Program-made: the position numbers and the translations under genes | From: JBOHCT01 sp050699055 | Lineage (GTDB): Bacteria; Actinomycetota; Actinomycetes; Streptosporangiales; JBOHCT01 | Direction: 5' to 3' | NCBI GenBank assembly: GCA_050699055.1 | Contig: JBOHCT010000044.1 | Coordinates: 1-22,398 of the forward strand | Length of the DNA stretch: 22,398 nt | Notes under the pieces: generated by a model | The model's input: the letters and a program-made list of their open reading frames with translations, nothing else | What the model was told of the DNA's origin: nothing | Databases searched by the model: none | Part shown: in pieces, positions 1-6,865 of the stretch | Position numbering within the stretch: position 1 is the stretch's first letter | Layout of the letters: each line of letters begins with the position of its first letter

Positions 1-1014
1 GTGCCGAGCGGTGTCGACGCCAGCACCGGCCGCGTCGACGGCGATGCCGTACGCGCCGACGTGACCGTGACGTTCGGGACCGTCAAGCCCGGTCTGCTCG
101 TCGACCCGGGTGCGTCGTACGCGGGCGTCGTCGAGCTCGTGGACATCGGCCTCGGCCCCGATCTGCGGGAGCCCGACGTCGTCGCCTTGCAGGCCGCGGA
201 TGTCGCCTCGCTGCGTCCGCCGCAGGCCCCGGAGACTGACAAGTACCGGCGGGGGGTGCTCGGTGTCGTCGGAGGCAGCGAGCGCTTCACCGGAGCGCCG
301 GTACTGACCGTGGGCGGTGCGCTCACCGGCGGGGTCGGCATGGTGCGGTTCGTGTCGACGCGGCGGCCGGTGGAGCTCGTCCGCCAGCGGTGGCCGGAGG
401 TCGTCACGACCGTCGTCGAACCTGGCGACGCCGACGGCGTGCTCGGCGCGGGTCGGGTACAGGCGTGGGCGGTCGGGCCGGGCATGGGCACCGGCGACGG
501 CGCGGCGGCCGTGCTGCGGGCGGTGCTGTCGGCCGACGCCCCCGTGGTCGTTGACGCCGACGGTCTCACCCTGCTCGCGGGGCATCGCGCATGGTTGTCC
601 GGACGCGCGGCGCCGACCGTCCTGACCCCGCACGCGGGCGAGCTCACCAGGCTTGTCGGCGGCGAACGGGCGGACGTCGAGGCGCGGCGGCTCGAGCACG
701 CCACGCGGGCCGCGGAAGAGCTCGGGGTCACGGTGTTGCTCAAGGGCTCGACCACACTCGTCGCGCAGCCGGGTCGCCCGGCGCGGGTCAACCCGACGGG
801 AACCGCGGACCTCGCGACGGCCGGCAGCGGCGACGTGCTGACCGGCCTGATCGGCGCGTTCCTCGCGACCGGGATGGACCCGCTCGACGCGGCCTCGGCG
901 GGGGCGTACGTGCACGGCCACGCGGCCCGCGTCGCGGCCGACGGCGCGCCGATCTCCGCGTCGGACGTCGTCGAGGCCGTCCCCGAGGCGTTCCGTGCGC
1001 TGGCCCAGCGATAA
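1..1014 (+). CDS. nnrD: Bifunctional NAD(P)HX epimerase/dehydratase, 3' part (5' end outside window)
   Basis: This is the end of a fused NnrE-NnrD enzyme that repairs hydrated NAD(P)H: the NnrE (YjeF_N) domain epimerises NAD(P)HX and the NnrD (carbohydrate-kinase-like) domain dehydrates it using ADP. Residues 1-52 of the visible part are the tail of NnrE, beginning in its conserved PSGVDASTG motif, so the GTG at base 1 is an internal valine codon and not the start. Residues from about 60 on form NnrD: GPGMG at 159-163, DADGL at 185-189, PHAGE at 210-214, KGS at 248-250, N264-PTG, and the nucleotide/catalytic loop AGSGD ending in D278. All expected NnrD motifs are present, so the dehydratase half looks intact. 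alr follows after 13 nt. The NnrE active site lies outside the window and cannot be judged. Confidence 0.93.
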   Translation: MPSGVDASTGRVDGDAVRADVTVTFGTVKPGLLVDPGASYAGVVELVDIGLGPDLREPDVVALQAADVASLRPPQAPETDKYRRGVLGVVGGSERFTGAPVLTVGGALTGGVGMVRFVSTRRPVELVRQRWPEVVTTVVEPGDADGVLGAGRVQAWAVGPGMGTGDGAAAVLRAVLSADAPVVVDADGLTLLAGHRAWLSGRAAPTVLTPHAGELTRLVGGERADVEARRLEHATRAAEELGVTVLLKGSTTLVAQPGRPARVNPTGTADLATAGSGDVLTGLIGAFLATGMDPLDAASAGAYVHGHAARVAADGAPISASDVVEAVPEAFRALAQR

Positions 1015-1027
1015 GGGGGGCCCAGGG

Positions 1028-2209
1028 ATGACTTCCTCGCCGCGGGCGGAGGCCCGGGTCGACCTGGGAGCCGTGCGCGCCAACGTGGAGGCGCTGCGCG
1101 ACCGGGCGGCGGGCGCCCGGGTCATGGCGGTGGTCAAGGCAGACGGCTACGGCCACGGCATGCTGCCGTGCGCGCGTGCCGCGCTGGCCGGCGGGGCCTC
1201 ATGGCTCGGGGTCGCCTTCGTGGAGGAGGCGCTCGCCCTGCGTGCGGCCGGTATCGCCGCACCGGTCCTGGCCTGGCTTCTCTCGCCGGGCGAGGACGCA
1301 CGCGACGCCGTCAGCGCGGGCGTCGACCTCTCCGCGAGTGCGGCCTGGACGGTGGACGAGGTCGCTCGCGCGGCGGCGGCGACCGGGACGTCGGCGCGGC
1401 TGCATCTCAAGGCCGACACCGGCCTCTCCCGGGGCGGGGCGGGCCGCGCCGATTGGCCGGCGCTGGTGAGCAGGGCGCTCTCCGCGCAGGCCGAAGGACT
1501 CGTCCGCGTCGTCGGACTCTGGTCGCACCTCGCGTGTGCCGACACCCCTGGCCATCCATCGATCGATCGGCAGCTCGCGGCCTTCCACGACGCCGTCGCG
1601 TACGCGGAGGCGCGGGGGATACATCCAGAGGTACGCCACCTCGCCAACTCCGCGGCGACCCTCGCCCTGCCCGATGCCCGTTTCGACCTCGTCAGGACCG
1701 GCATCGCCGTGTACGGCCTCACGCCGCTGCCGCAGCACGGCCCGCCGCAGAAGTACGGCCTGCGTCCGGCGATGACCCTGAGCGCCCGCCTCGCCCTGGT
1801 CAAACGTGTCCCGGCCGGCAGCGGCGTATCGTACGGCCATCGTTACACCGCCGGTCGGGACACCACGCTCGCCCTGGTTCCCCTCGGGTACGGCGACGGG
1901 GTGCCCCGCCACGCGACGAACACCTGCGAGGTCCTCGTGGCCGGCCGTCGCCGACGGGTAGCGGGCACGGTGTGCATGGACCAGTTCGTGCTCGACGTGG
2001 GTGACGACCTAGCGGGGGCGGGCGACGAGGCCGTGCTGTTCGGTCCGGGAGGACGGGGCGAGCCGACCGCCCAGGACTGGGCCGACGCTTTGGGCACCAT
2101 CTCGTATGAGATCGTGACCCGCATCGGCGTGCGGGTCCCCCGTACCTACGCGGACGCGGCCCCGTACGAAAGCCACGCGGAGCCGCAGGCGAGGGAGGGC
2201 CGGAGGTGA
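1028..2209 (+). CDS. alr: Alanine racemase
   Basis: PLP-dependent racemase that makes D-alanine for peptidoglycan. The ATG at 1028 is chosen because the purine-rich stretch GGGGGGCCCAGGG lies just upstream and the protein then starts as the family does; the frame stays open to 995 but those extra 11 codons overlap nnrD. The product is 393 aa, the usual length. The PLP lysine is K37 in VVKADGYGHG, and the second catalytic base is Y269 in GVSYGHRY. The middle carries the TIM-barrel signatures LHLKADTGLSRGG and LWSHLACAD; the C-terminal beta domain has the GTVCMDQF substrate-site motif and ends in GTISYEIVTRIGVRVPRTY. The stop overlaps the next GTG (GTGA), so the hydrolase gene is probably translationally coupled. 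Identification is firm. Confidence 0.97.
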   Translation: MTSSPRAEARVDLGAVRANVEALRDRAAGARVMAVVKADGYGHGMLPCARAALAGGASWLGVAFVEEALALRAAGIAAPVLAWLLSPGEDARDAVSAGVDLSASAAWTVDEVARAAAATGTSARLHLKADTGLSRGGAGRADWPALVSRALSAQAEGLVRVVGLWSHLACADTPGHPSIDRQLAAFHDAVAYAEARGIHPEVRHLANSAATLALPDARFDLVRTGIAVYGLTPLPQHGPPQKYGLRPAMTLSARLALVKRVPAGSGVSYGHRYTAGRDTTLALVPLGYGDGVPRHATNTCEVLVAGRRRRVAGTVCMDQFVLDVGDDLAGAGDEAVLFGPGGRGEPTAQDWADALGTISYEIVTRIGVRVPRTYADAAPYESHAEPQAREGRR

Positions 2210-3270
2210 CGTCACGAGGCACGGTCGTCAGACGCGCGACCGGCATCCTCGGGGCCGCCGCCGGTCTCGCCGCGACCGGCGTCGCGGCGGGGATGGCCGT
2301 GCGACGCTACGCACTGGGCCGGCCGGAGGAACGAAGCGGGCTCGACGAGGTGGGGGGCCTCGGGGCCACCGTGCTGACCGATGACGGCCTGCCGCTGCAC
2401 GTCGAGATCGACGGGGACGAGGGGGGCCCGGGAGGGGACCTCACGATCGTCTTCTGCCATGGATACTCGCTCCATCGGGCGAGCTGGCGGTACCAGCGCG
2501 GCGACCTCGCCGACCTCGGCCGCCTGGTCCTCTACGACCACCGCAGCCACGGCCGCTCGGGCCACAGCGACCGGAAGCACGCCACGATCGACCAGCTCGG
2601 AGACGATCTGTACGCCGTCCTCCGCATGGTCGCGCCGGAGGGGCCTCTGGTACTGGTCGGTCACTCGATGGGCGGCATGACGATCATGGCGCTGGCCGAG
2701 CGTCACCCTGAGCTCTTCGGCGAGCGTGTGGTCGGCGTCGGCTTGATCGGTACGTGCGCGGGGCCGCTCGGGGAGCTGACGCTGGGGCTGCCCGCCGCCT
2801 CCGTGAGCGCGTTCCGCGCGGTCGTCCCGCGCGCGATCACGGTGCTCGGCGCTGAACAGGTCGAACGGCTTCGCACGGTCACCAACGTCGCCGTGGGACA
2901 GGTGGTGCGGCGGTACGCTTTCGGCAGCGACGGCGCGAACCGACAGGCCGCGCGTCTGCTCGGCGACATGATCGCCTCGACACCGCTGGACGTCGTCACC
3001 GACTTCTACCCCGCGGTCACCGCCAACGACAAGCTGGACGCGCTCGGCGTGCTGGACGACGTGCAGACGCTCGTCATGGTGGGGGAGGAGGACAGGCTCA
3101 CCCCGGTTTCGCGAAGCCGGGCCATCGCCGCCGCGCTGCCGCACGCCGAGTTGGTCGTCGTACCAGGAGCGGGCCACATGGTGATCCTCGAGCGCCCGGA
3201 GCTCGTGAACGACGCGCTGCGCCGTCTCGTGCGGCGTGCCCGCAGCGCGGCGGGACATCGCCCGCGATGA
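2206..3270 (+). CDS. Alpha/beta-fold hydrolase with N-terminal membrane segment
   Basis: A 354-aa serine hydrolase of unknown substrate. Residues about 8-30 (ATGILGAAAGLAATGVAAGMAV) form one hydrophobic helix followed by RR, so the protein is either membrane anchored or exported. The hydrolase core starts near residue 55. Oxyanion-hole motif FCHGYSLHRASW comes first, then the nucleophile elbow GHSMGG with S154, the acid D296 in GEEDRLTPVS, and the base H324 in GAGHMV. All three triad residues are in family order and spacing. The GTG start overlaps the alr stop by 4 nt, and its own stop overlaps the next gene (ATGA), so it sits inside a tightly packed operon. From memory, a hydrolase at this position between alr and tsaE is common in actinobacteria; a lipase or esterase role is plausible but unproven. 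Confidence 0.92.
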   Translation: MTSRGTVVRRATGILGAAAGLAATGVAAGMAVRRYALGRPEERSGLDEVGGLGATVLTDDGLPLHVEIDGDEGGPGGDLTIVFCHGYSLHRASWRYQRGDLADLGRLVLYDHRSHGRSGHSDRKHATIDQLGDDLYAVLRMVAPEGPLVLVGHSMGGMTIMALAERHPELFGERVVGVGLIGTCAGPLGELTLGLPAASVSAFRAVVPRAITVLGAEQVERLRTVTNVAVGQVVRRYAFGSDGANRQAARLLGDMIASTPLDVVTDFYPAVTANDKLDALGVLDDVQTLVMVGEEDRLTPVSRSRAIAAALPHAELVVVPGAGHMVILERPELVNDALRRLVRRARSAAGHRPR

Positions 3271-3860
3271 CCCATCCGCGCCTCGCCCCGGCGGCGGGCA
3301 CCCTCGACCACCTCGCGGGACTCGCGGGTCGCTGTGTCGCCTGTCCCGAGCTGGTCCGCAGTCGGTCCAGTGTCGTACCAGGGGTGTTTCCGCCGGGTGC
3401 CGGTGTCCTGCTCGTGGGCGAGGCGCCGGGGGCGCGGGAGGACGAGAGCGGCGTGCCCTTCATCGGCAAGGCCGGTCAGCTCCTCGATACCCTGCTCGCT
3501 GAGGCCGGCTTGCGCCGCGATCGCGTCGCGGTCACGAACGTGGTCAAGTGTCGGCCACCGCGCAACCGCGTGCCCACGTCAACTGAGGTCACGACGTGCA
3601 CGTCGTGGCTGGAACGGCAGATCGAGATCATGGATCCCACTGTCTTGTGCGTCCTCGGGGGTACGGCCACGCGATGGGCACTGCGGCGGCGGTCGGTGCG
3701 TCTCGGTGAGGTGCGCGGCGCCGTCCGTGCGCGAGACGGTAGGCCTCTCGTGGTCACCTACCATCCTGCCGCCGCGATCAGGTTCGGGCCATCGGGGCGG
3801 CCGATCGCCGCGCTGCGCGCGGACCTGGCCTTGGTCTCCGATCTGCTCTCCCGTGGGTAG
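3267..3860 (+). CDS. Uracil-DNA glycosylase, family 4 (Fe-S)
   Basis: A 197-aa DNA-repair enzyme that excises uracil from DNA. Motif 1 is GEAPGAREDESGVPFIGKAG (residues 51-70), the family-4 signature with E52/E58/D59. The uracil-stacking/catalytic-loop motif is H166-PAAA. Four cysteines, C23, C26, C95 and C111, have the CxxC...C-x15-C arrangement that binds a [4Fe-4S] cluster in family-4 enzymes, and KCRPPRNRVPT is the typical surrounding sequence. The ATG overlaps the previous stop (ATGA). The gene is followed by 64 nt before tsaE. A uracil glycosylase at this spot is not part of the alr-tsaE order I know from Streptomyces or Mycobacterium, so it may be a lineage-specific insertion into the operon. 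Confidence 0.93.
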   Translation: MTHPRLAPAAGTLDHLAGLAGRCVACPELVRSRSSVVPGVFPPGAGVLLVGEAPGAREDESGVPFIGKAGQLLDTLLAEAGLRRDRVAVTNVVKCRPPRNRVPTSTEVTTCTSWLERQIEIMDPTVLCVLGGTATRWALRRRSVRLGEVRGAVRARDGRPLVVTYHPAAAIRFGPSGRPIAALRADLALVSDLLSRG

Positions 3861-3924
3861 GCGGATACCCTCGGGATCGGGCCAGTACCCCGGAGAAGGA
3901 CGAGGCACGACAGACGGTGTACCA

Positions 3925-4395
3925 GTGAGTGTGGAGACGCGCGTATCGAGCGCGGCCGACATGCGCGAGCTTGGCCGTAGGGCGGCGCACGCGCTGCGGG
4001 CGGGGGACCTCGTCGTCGTATCGGGCGCGCTCGGCTCCGGCAAGACCACTTTCGTCCAGGGCATCGGCGAAGGTCTGCACGTACGCGGGGCCGTGACCTC
4101 GCCGACGTTCATCATCGCCCGGGTACATCCGCCTCTCGGTGACGGGCCGCCCCTGGTGCACGTCGACGCCTACCGCCTCGCCGGTATCGCCGAGGTGGAG
4201 GACCTCGATCTCGAGGCGTCACTCGACGACGCGGTGACGGTCGTCGAGTGGGGTGAGGGCCTGGTCGAAGGCCTCGCCGACGAGCGTCTCGAGATCGAGA
4301 TCGGCAGGGGGGACATGGGGGACAGCGACGAGGAGCGACGCGTCCGCCTGACGGGCATCGGGCGGCGCTGGACCGCCGAGCCTGCCATCGCGTGA
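3925..4395 (+). CDS. tsaE: tRNA t6A biosynthesis ATPase TsaE
   Basis: P-loop ATPase that works with TsaB and TsaD in making N6-threonylcarbamoyladenosine at position 37 of ANN-decoding tRNAs. With the GTG at 3925 the protein is 156 aa, normal for TsaE. Walker A is G34-ALGSGKT, followed by TSPTF (58-62), the conserved HVDAYRL (79-85) and VVEWGEG, the family's Walker-B-like segment. The frame is open far upstream (to 3334), but that part overlaps the glycosylase gene and does not look like TsaE. No Shine-Dalgarno is properly placed: the best one (GGAGAAGGA, 3892-3900) is 24 nt away. GACGGT ends exactly 6 nt before the GTG, so leaderless translation from a weak -10 is possible. GTG at 3931 is an alternative start. 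Confidence 0.93.
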   Translation: MSVETRVSSAADMRELGRRAAHALRAGDLVVVSGALGSGKTTFVQGIGEGLHVRGAVTSPTFIIARVHPPLGDGPPLVHVDAYRLAGIAEVEDLDLEASLDDAVTVVEWGEGLVEGLADERLEIEIGRGDMGDSDEERRVRLTGIGRRWTAEPAIA

Positions 4396-4521
4396 AGGCG
4401 CGTGGGCGCACCTGAGACGACCGTCCCACCCGACCCGTTACCGACTGAACGTTCCGGGCCGGCCGCGATAGCGTGCACGGCGGCACATTCGGTCGGATGA
4501 GGATCGCGCGTCCCGGGCCGA

Positions 4522-4527
4522 TAGCCT
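4522..4527 (+). promoter_or_regulatory. Putative -10 box of a leaderless tsaB promoter
   Basis: TAGCCT fits the actinobacterial -10 pattern TANNNT and is separated from the tsaB GTG (4534) by 6 nt, which would place the transcription start on the start codon. No ribosome-binding site is visible upstream of this GTG. No good -35 hexamer is seen 16-18 nt further up, which is common for such promoters. The 138-nt gap 4396-4533 after tsaE holds nothing else that I recognise. Confidence 0.45.
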
Positions 4528-4533
4528 GATGGG

Positions 4534-5181
4534 GTGCTCGTGCTCGCCTTCGACACCGCTACGCCGGCCGTGACCGTGGCCCTGCACGACGGGACCGCCG
4601 TCTTGGCGACCGTTACCTCCGTCGACGCGCGCAGGCACGGCGAGCTGCTCGCACCGGGCATCGGTGCGGCGCTGCGCGAGACTGGGATGGGGCGTCACGA
4701 CCTCACCGAGATCGGGGTCGGCGTTGGCCCCGGTCCATTCACCGGGCTGCGGGTGGGTCTCGTGACCGCGCGCTCGCTCGGGTACGCGCTGGACATCCCC
4801 GTCCACGGCGTGTGCACGCTCGACATCCTCGCCTTCGAGTACGGGCGTGACGAGCCGTTCGTGGTGGCGACCGATGCGCGTCGGGGTGAGGTCTACTGGG
4901 CGCGCTACGCCGAGGCGCGGCAGCGGCGCACGGATCCGGCGGTGAGCAGGCCGAACGACGTCGACGCCGACGGTGTTCCCGTCGTGGGCCAGGGTGCTGT
5001 CCTCTATCCGCAGGCTTTCCCCGAGGCCAGTCCGCCCACGTACCCTTCGGCCGCCGCCCTTGCCGCTCTCGTCGTGGATCGGGTGACCGCTGGTGCCGCG
5101 CCGATCCCGCCGGAGCCGCTGTACCTCCGTCGCCCGGACGCCCGGTTGCCTGGCCCCCGCAAGCAGGTGACGCCCGCATGA
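4534..5181 (+). CDS. tsaB: tRNA t6A biosynthesis scaffold TsaB
   Basis: A 215-aa ASKHA-fold protein that pairs with TsaD and helps it transfer threonylcarbamoyl to A37 of tRNA. The start VLVLAFDTATPAVTVALHDG is the canonical N-terminus. R-HGELLAPGI and VGVGPGPFTGLRVGLVTARSLGYAL are the diagnostic TsaB motifs (dimer and hinge region), and the later TDARRGEVYWARY is also typical. The second half is short and variable, as expected of this inactive paralogue of TsaD. The last codons run straight into the tandem repeat region: the stop at 5179-5181 overlaps an ATG at 5178 that is the first of three equivalent ATGAGCGA starts leading to rimI. A leaderless start is proposed because a -10-like TAGCCT lies 6 nt before the GTG. 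Confidence 0.95.
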   Translation: MLVLAFDTATPAVTVALHDGTAVLATVTSVDARRHGELLAPGIGAALRETGMGRHDLTEIGVGVGPGPFTGLRVGLVTARSLGYALDIPVHGVCTLDILAFEYGRDEPFVVATDARRGEVYWARYAEARQRRTDPAVSRPNDVDADGVPVVGQGAVLYPQAFPEASPPTYPSAAALAALVVDRVTAGAAPIPPEPLYLRRPDARLPGPRKQVTPA

Positions 5182-5222
5182 GCGACAGGAAGGCGGAGCC
5201 GGAGCTGGAGCCGGTGGCATGA
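5178..5222 (+). CDS. Possible 14-codon coupling ORF, copy A
   Basis: ATG at 5178 overlaps the tsaB stop (ATGA) and opens a 14-codon frame, MSDRKAEPELEPVA, that ends in a TGA overlapping the next ATG at 5219. AGG at 5165-5167 lies 10 nt upstream as a weak ribosome-binding core. The peptide is charged and proline-rich, with no similarity I recognise. If translated, its likely role is to carry ribosomes from tsaB towards rimI rather than to make a functional peptide. It could equally be a neutral duplication. Confidence 0.35.
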   Translation: MSDRKAEPELEPVA

Positions 5223-5259
5223 GCGACAGGAAGGCGGAGCCGGAGCTGGAGCCGCCCGC
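5178..5259 (+). repeat. Two head-to-tail copies of a 41-bp repeat between tsaB and rimI
   Basis: Copy A spans 5178-5218 and copy B 5219-5259. Their first 36 bases are identical; only positions 37-39 differ (GTG in A, CCC in B). A third partial copy of 8 bases, ATGAGCGA, begins rimI at 5260. Each copy starts with ATGAGCGA and contains three GAGCCG/GAGCTG hexamers that provide repeated GGAG cores. Because 41 is not a multiple of three, every copy moves to a new frame, and a TGA overlaps the next ATG each time. Confidence 0.95.
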
Positions 5260-5263
5260 ATGA
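5219..5263 (+). CDS. Possible 14-codon coupling ORF, copy B
   Basis: Second copy of the mini-frame, MSDRKAEPELEPPA, differing from copy A at codon 13 (CCC for GTG). Its ATG overlaps the stop of copy A and its stop overlaps the rimI ATG at 5260. A GGAG core ends 8 nt before its ATG (5207-5210), inside copy A, so each copy supplies the ribosome-binding site of the next. Translation is inferred only from this geometry. Confidence 0.35.
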   Translation: MSDRKAEPELEPPA

Positions 5264-5808
5264 GCGAGGGGGGTTGGGAGGCGTCCGGACTGGCATCGGG
5301 CCGGGTGCGGGCGCGCGTGCGACCCATGGGCAACGCGGACCTCCGCCAGGTACTGGAGCTGGAGCGGGCGTTGTTCCCCGAGGACGCCTGGTCCGAAGGA
5401 ATGTTCCGAGAAGAGCTCGCCCGTCAACCGGAGAGCCGGCGCTATCTCGTCGCCGAGGACGACGACGTGCTCGTGGGGTACGGCGGGCTGCTTGTCGTGG
5501 GCAGGGAGGCGGATGTCCAGACGATCGGCGTGCGCCGCTCCCAGTGGGGCCGCGGTGTCGGCAGCGCCCTGCTCTCGGGCCTGCTGCACGAGGCCGTCCG
5601 GCGCGGTTGCGACGACGTTTTCCTGGAGGTGCGGGTCGACAACGAGCGCGCACGCGCGATGTACGAGCGTTTCGGGTTCGAGACCGTCGACAGGCGGCGC
5701 GGCTACTACCAGCCCAGCGGTACGGACGCGCTCGTGATGCGCCTGTCCCGCCCGGAGTCGACGCGAGCCGGCTGGGAAGACGGCGACGAACGGGAGGCCA
5801 GAGGGTGA
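5260..5808 (+). CDS. rimI: Ribosomal protein S18 alanine N-acetyltransferase RimI
   Basis: GNAT-family acetyltransferase, expected to acetylate the N-terminal alanine of ribosomal protein S18. The 182-aa product begins with about 20 extra residues (MSEGGWEASG and following) before the family start at VRPMGNADLRQVLELERALFPEDAWSEGMF. The acetyl-CoA loop is VRRSQWGRGVGSALL around residues 91-105, followed by FLEVRVDN-RARAMYERFGFE and the RRGYYQP signature with the conserved tyrosines. I chose ATG 5260 because a GGAG core lies 8 nt upstream and it is the last of three ATGAGCGA starts; the two earlier ones run into stops. The extra N-terminal residues may be a product of the repeat expansion. Its stop overlaps the tsaD GTG. 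A rimI gene between tsaB and tsaD is the standard actinobacterial order. Confidence 0.93.
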   Translation: MSEGGWEASGLASGRVRARVRPMGNADLRQVLELERALFPEDAWSEGMFREELARQPESRRYLVAEDDDVLVGYGGLLVVGREADVQTIGVRRSQWGRGVGSALLSGLLHEAVRRGCDDVFLEVRVDNERARAMYERFGFETVDRRRGYYQPSGTDALVMRLSRPESTRAGWEDGDEREARG

Positions 5809-6836
5809 CCGACGAGCCCCTTGTTCTGGGCATCGAGACCTCGTGCGACGAGACCGGGGTGGGTCTCGTCGCGGGATCCGCGCTGCTCGCCGACGCGCTG
5901 GCCTCCAGCGTGGAGGAGCACGCGCGGTTCGGCGGGGTGGTACCCGAGGTGGCGTCGCGCGCCCACCTGGAGGCCATGACGCCGACCCTGGAGCGGGCAC
6001 TCGCGGAGGCGAAGGTAGGTCTGGATGACATCGACGCGATCGCCGTGACCGCCGGGCCGGGCCTGACCGGCGCGCTGCTCGTCGGGATCGCGGCCGCCAA
6101 GGCCTACGCGCTCGGGCTCGGCAAGCCCGTCTACGGCGTCAACCACCTCGCCGCCCATGTCGCTGTCGATCAGCTGGAGCACGGCCCACTGCCGTCGCCC
6201 TGTGTCGCACTCCTCGTATCGGGCGGGCACTCCTCGCTGCTGCTGGTCCCCGACCTGGCGACAGACGTGGTGTCGCTCGGGGCCACGGTGGACGACGCCG
6301 CGGGCGAGGCGTTCGACAAGGTTGCGAGGGTACTCGGGCTGCCGTTTCCCGGCGGCCCGCCCATCGACAGGGAAGCCCGTTCCGGCGATCCGGCGGCCGT
6401 CGCGTTCCCGCGCGGGAAGTACGACGACGGAACACTCGACTTCTCTTTCGCGGGTCTGAAGACCGCGGTCGCGCGGTGGGTCGAGGCCAGGGAACGCGCC
6501 GGCGAGCCGGTGCCGCGCGCGCATGTCGCCGCGTCGTTTCAGGAGGCTGTGGCCGACGTGCTGACGGCCAAGGCGATCGCGGCATGTCGTGAGCACGGCG
6601 TCGACCACCTGCTGGTCGGCGGGGGGGTCGCGGCCAACTCGCGGCTGCGCGGCCTGGCCGAGGAGCGCTGCGAGGCGGCCGGGATCCGACTGCGGGTTCC
6701 GCGGCCCAAGCTGTGTACGGACAACGGCGCTATGGTGGCGGCACTCGGCGCGGAGCTGGCCCGTCGCGGGGCCGCTCCGTCGGCGATGGAGCTGCCAGCC
6801 GACTCGTCGCTACCTGTCACGACCGTCGCGGTATGA
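5805..6836 (+). CDS. tsaD: tRNA N6-adenosine threonylcarbamoyltransferase TsaD
   Basis: Catalytic subunit of the t6A synthase (Kae1/YgjD family), 343 aa from the GTG at 5805, which overlaps the rimI stop (GTGA). The N-terminus LGIETSCDETGVGLV is canonical. Metal ligands are H114 and H118 in NHLAAHV and D306 in CTDNGAM. Other signatures are VSGGHSSLLLV, GATVDDAAGEAFDKVARVLGLP, FSFAGLKTAV and LLVGGGVAANSRLR. The frame stays open upstream through rimI, but that portion is only an overlapping frame. tsaB, tsaD and tsaE are all within 3 kb; the fourth partner, the threonylcarbamoyl-AMP synthase gene (tsaC/sua5), is not in the window. tsaD is the last gene of this plus-strand block and faces the FAH-family gene. 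Confidence 0.97.
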   Translation: MTDEPLVLGIETSCDETGVGLVAGSALLADALASSVEEHARFGGVVPEVASRAHLEAMTPTLERALAEAKVGLDDIDAIAVTAGPGLTGALLVGIAAAKAYALGLGKPVYGVNHLAAHVAVDQLEHGPLPSPCVALLVSGGHSSLLLVPDLATDVVSLGATVDDAAGEAFDKVARVLGLPFPGGPPIDREARSGDPAAVAFPRGKYDDGTLDFSFAGLKTAVARWVEARERAGEPVPRAHVAASFQEAVADVLTAKAIAACREHGVDHLLVGGGVAANSRLRGLAEERCEAAGIRLRVPRPKLCTDNGAMVAALGAELARRGAAPSAMELPADSSLPVTTVAV

Positions 6837-6849
6837 CCGCGGCCGGTCA
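6834..6849. terminator. Small hairpin between convergent tsaD and FAH-family genes
   Basis: TGACCG-CGGC-CGGTCA forms a 6-bp stem with a 4-nt loop, overlapping the tsaD stop codon. It sits in the 29-nt gap of two converging genes, where a bidirectional terminator is expected. It has no T-tract on either side and is short, so the call is tentative. Confidence 0.3.
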
Positions 6850-6865
6850 CCTCTGACGAGCGCTG

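Noticed and set aside
1..1014. Complete stand-alone NAD(P)HX dehydratase starting at base 1
   Set aside because: The sequence starts inside the PSGVDASTG motif of the NnrE domain, so the gene continues upstream of the window.
2212..3258. Minus-strand frame of 348 codons opposite the alpha/beta hydrolase
   Set aside because: The plus strand carries a complete catalytic triad and overlaps both neighbours as in an operon; the opposite frame is a shadow.
4438..6100. Long open frames on the minus strand across tsaB, the 41-bp repeats and rimI
   Set aside because: They are antisense to well-identified genes, have Arg/Pro/Ala-rich composition typical of shadow frames in high-GC DNA, and show no domain. 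The repeated segment in them only reflects the 41-bp repeat.
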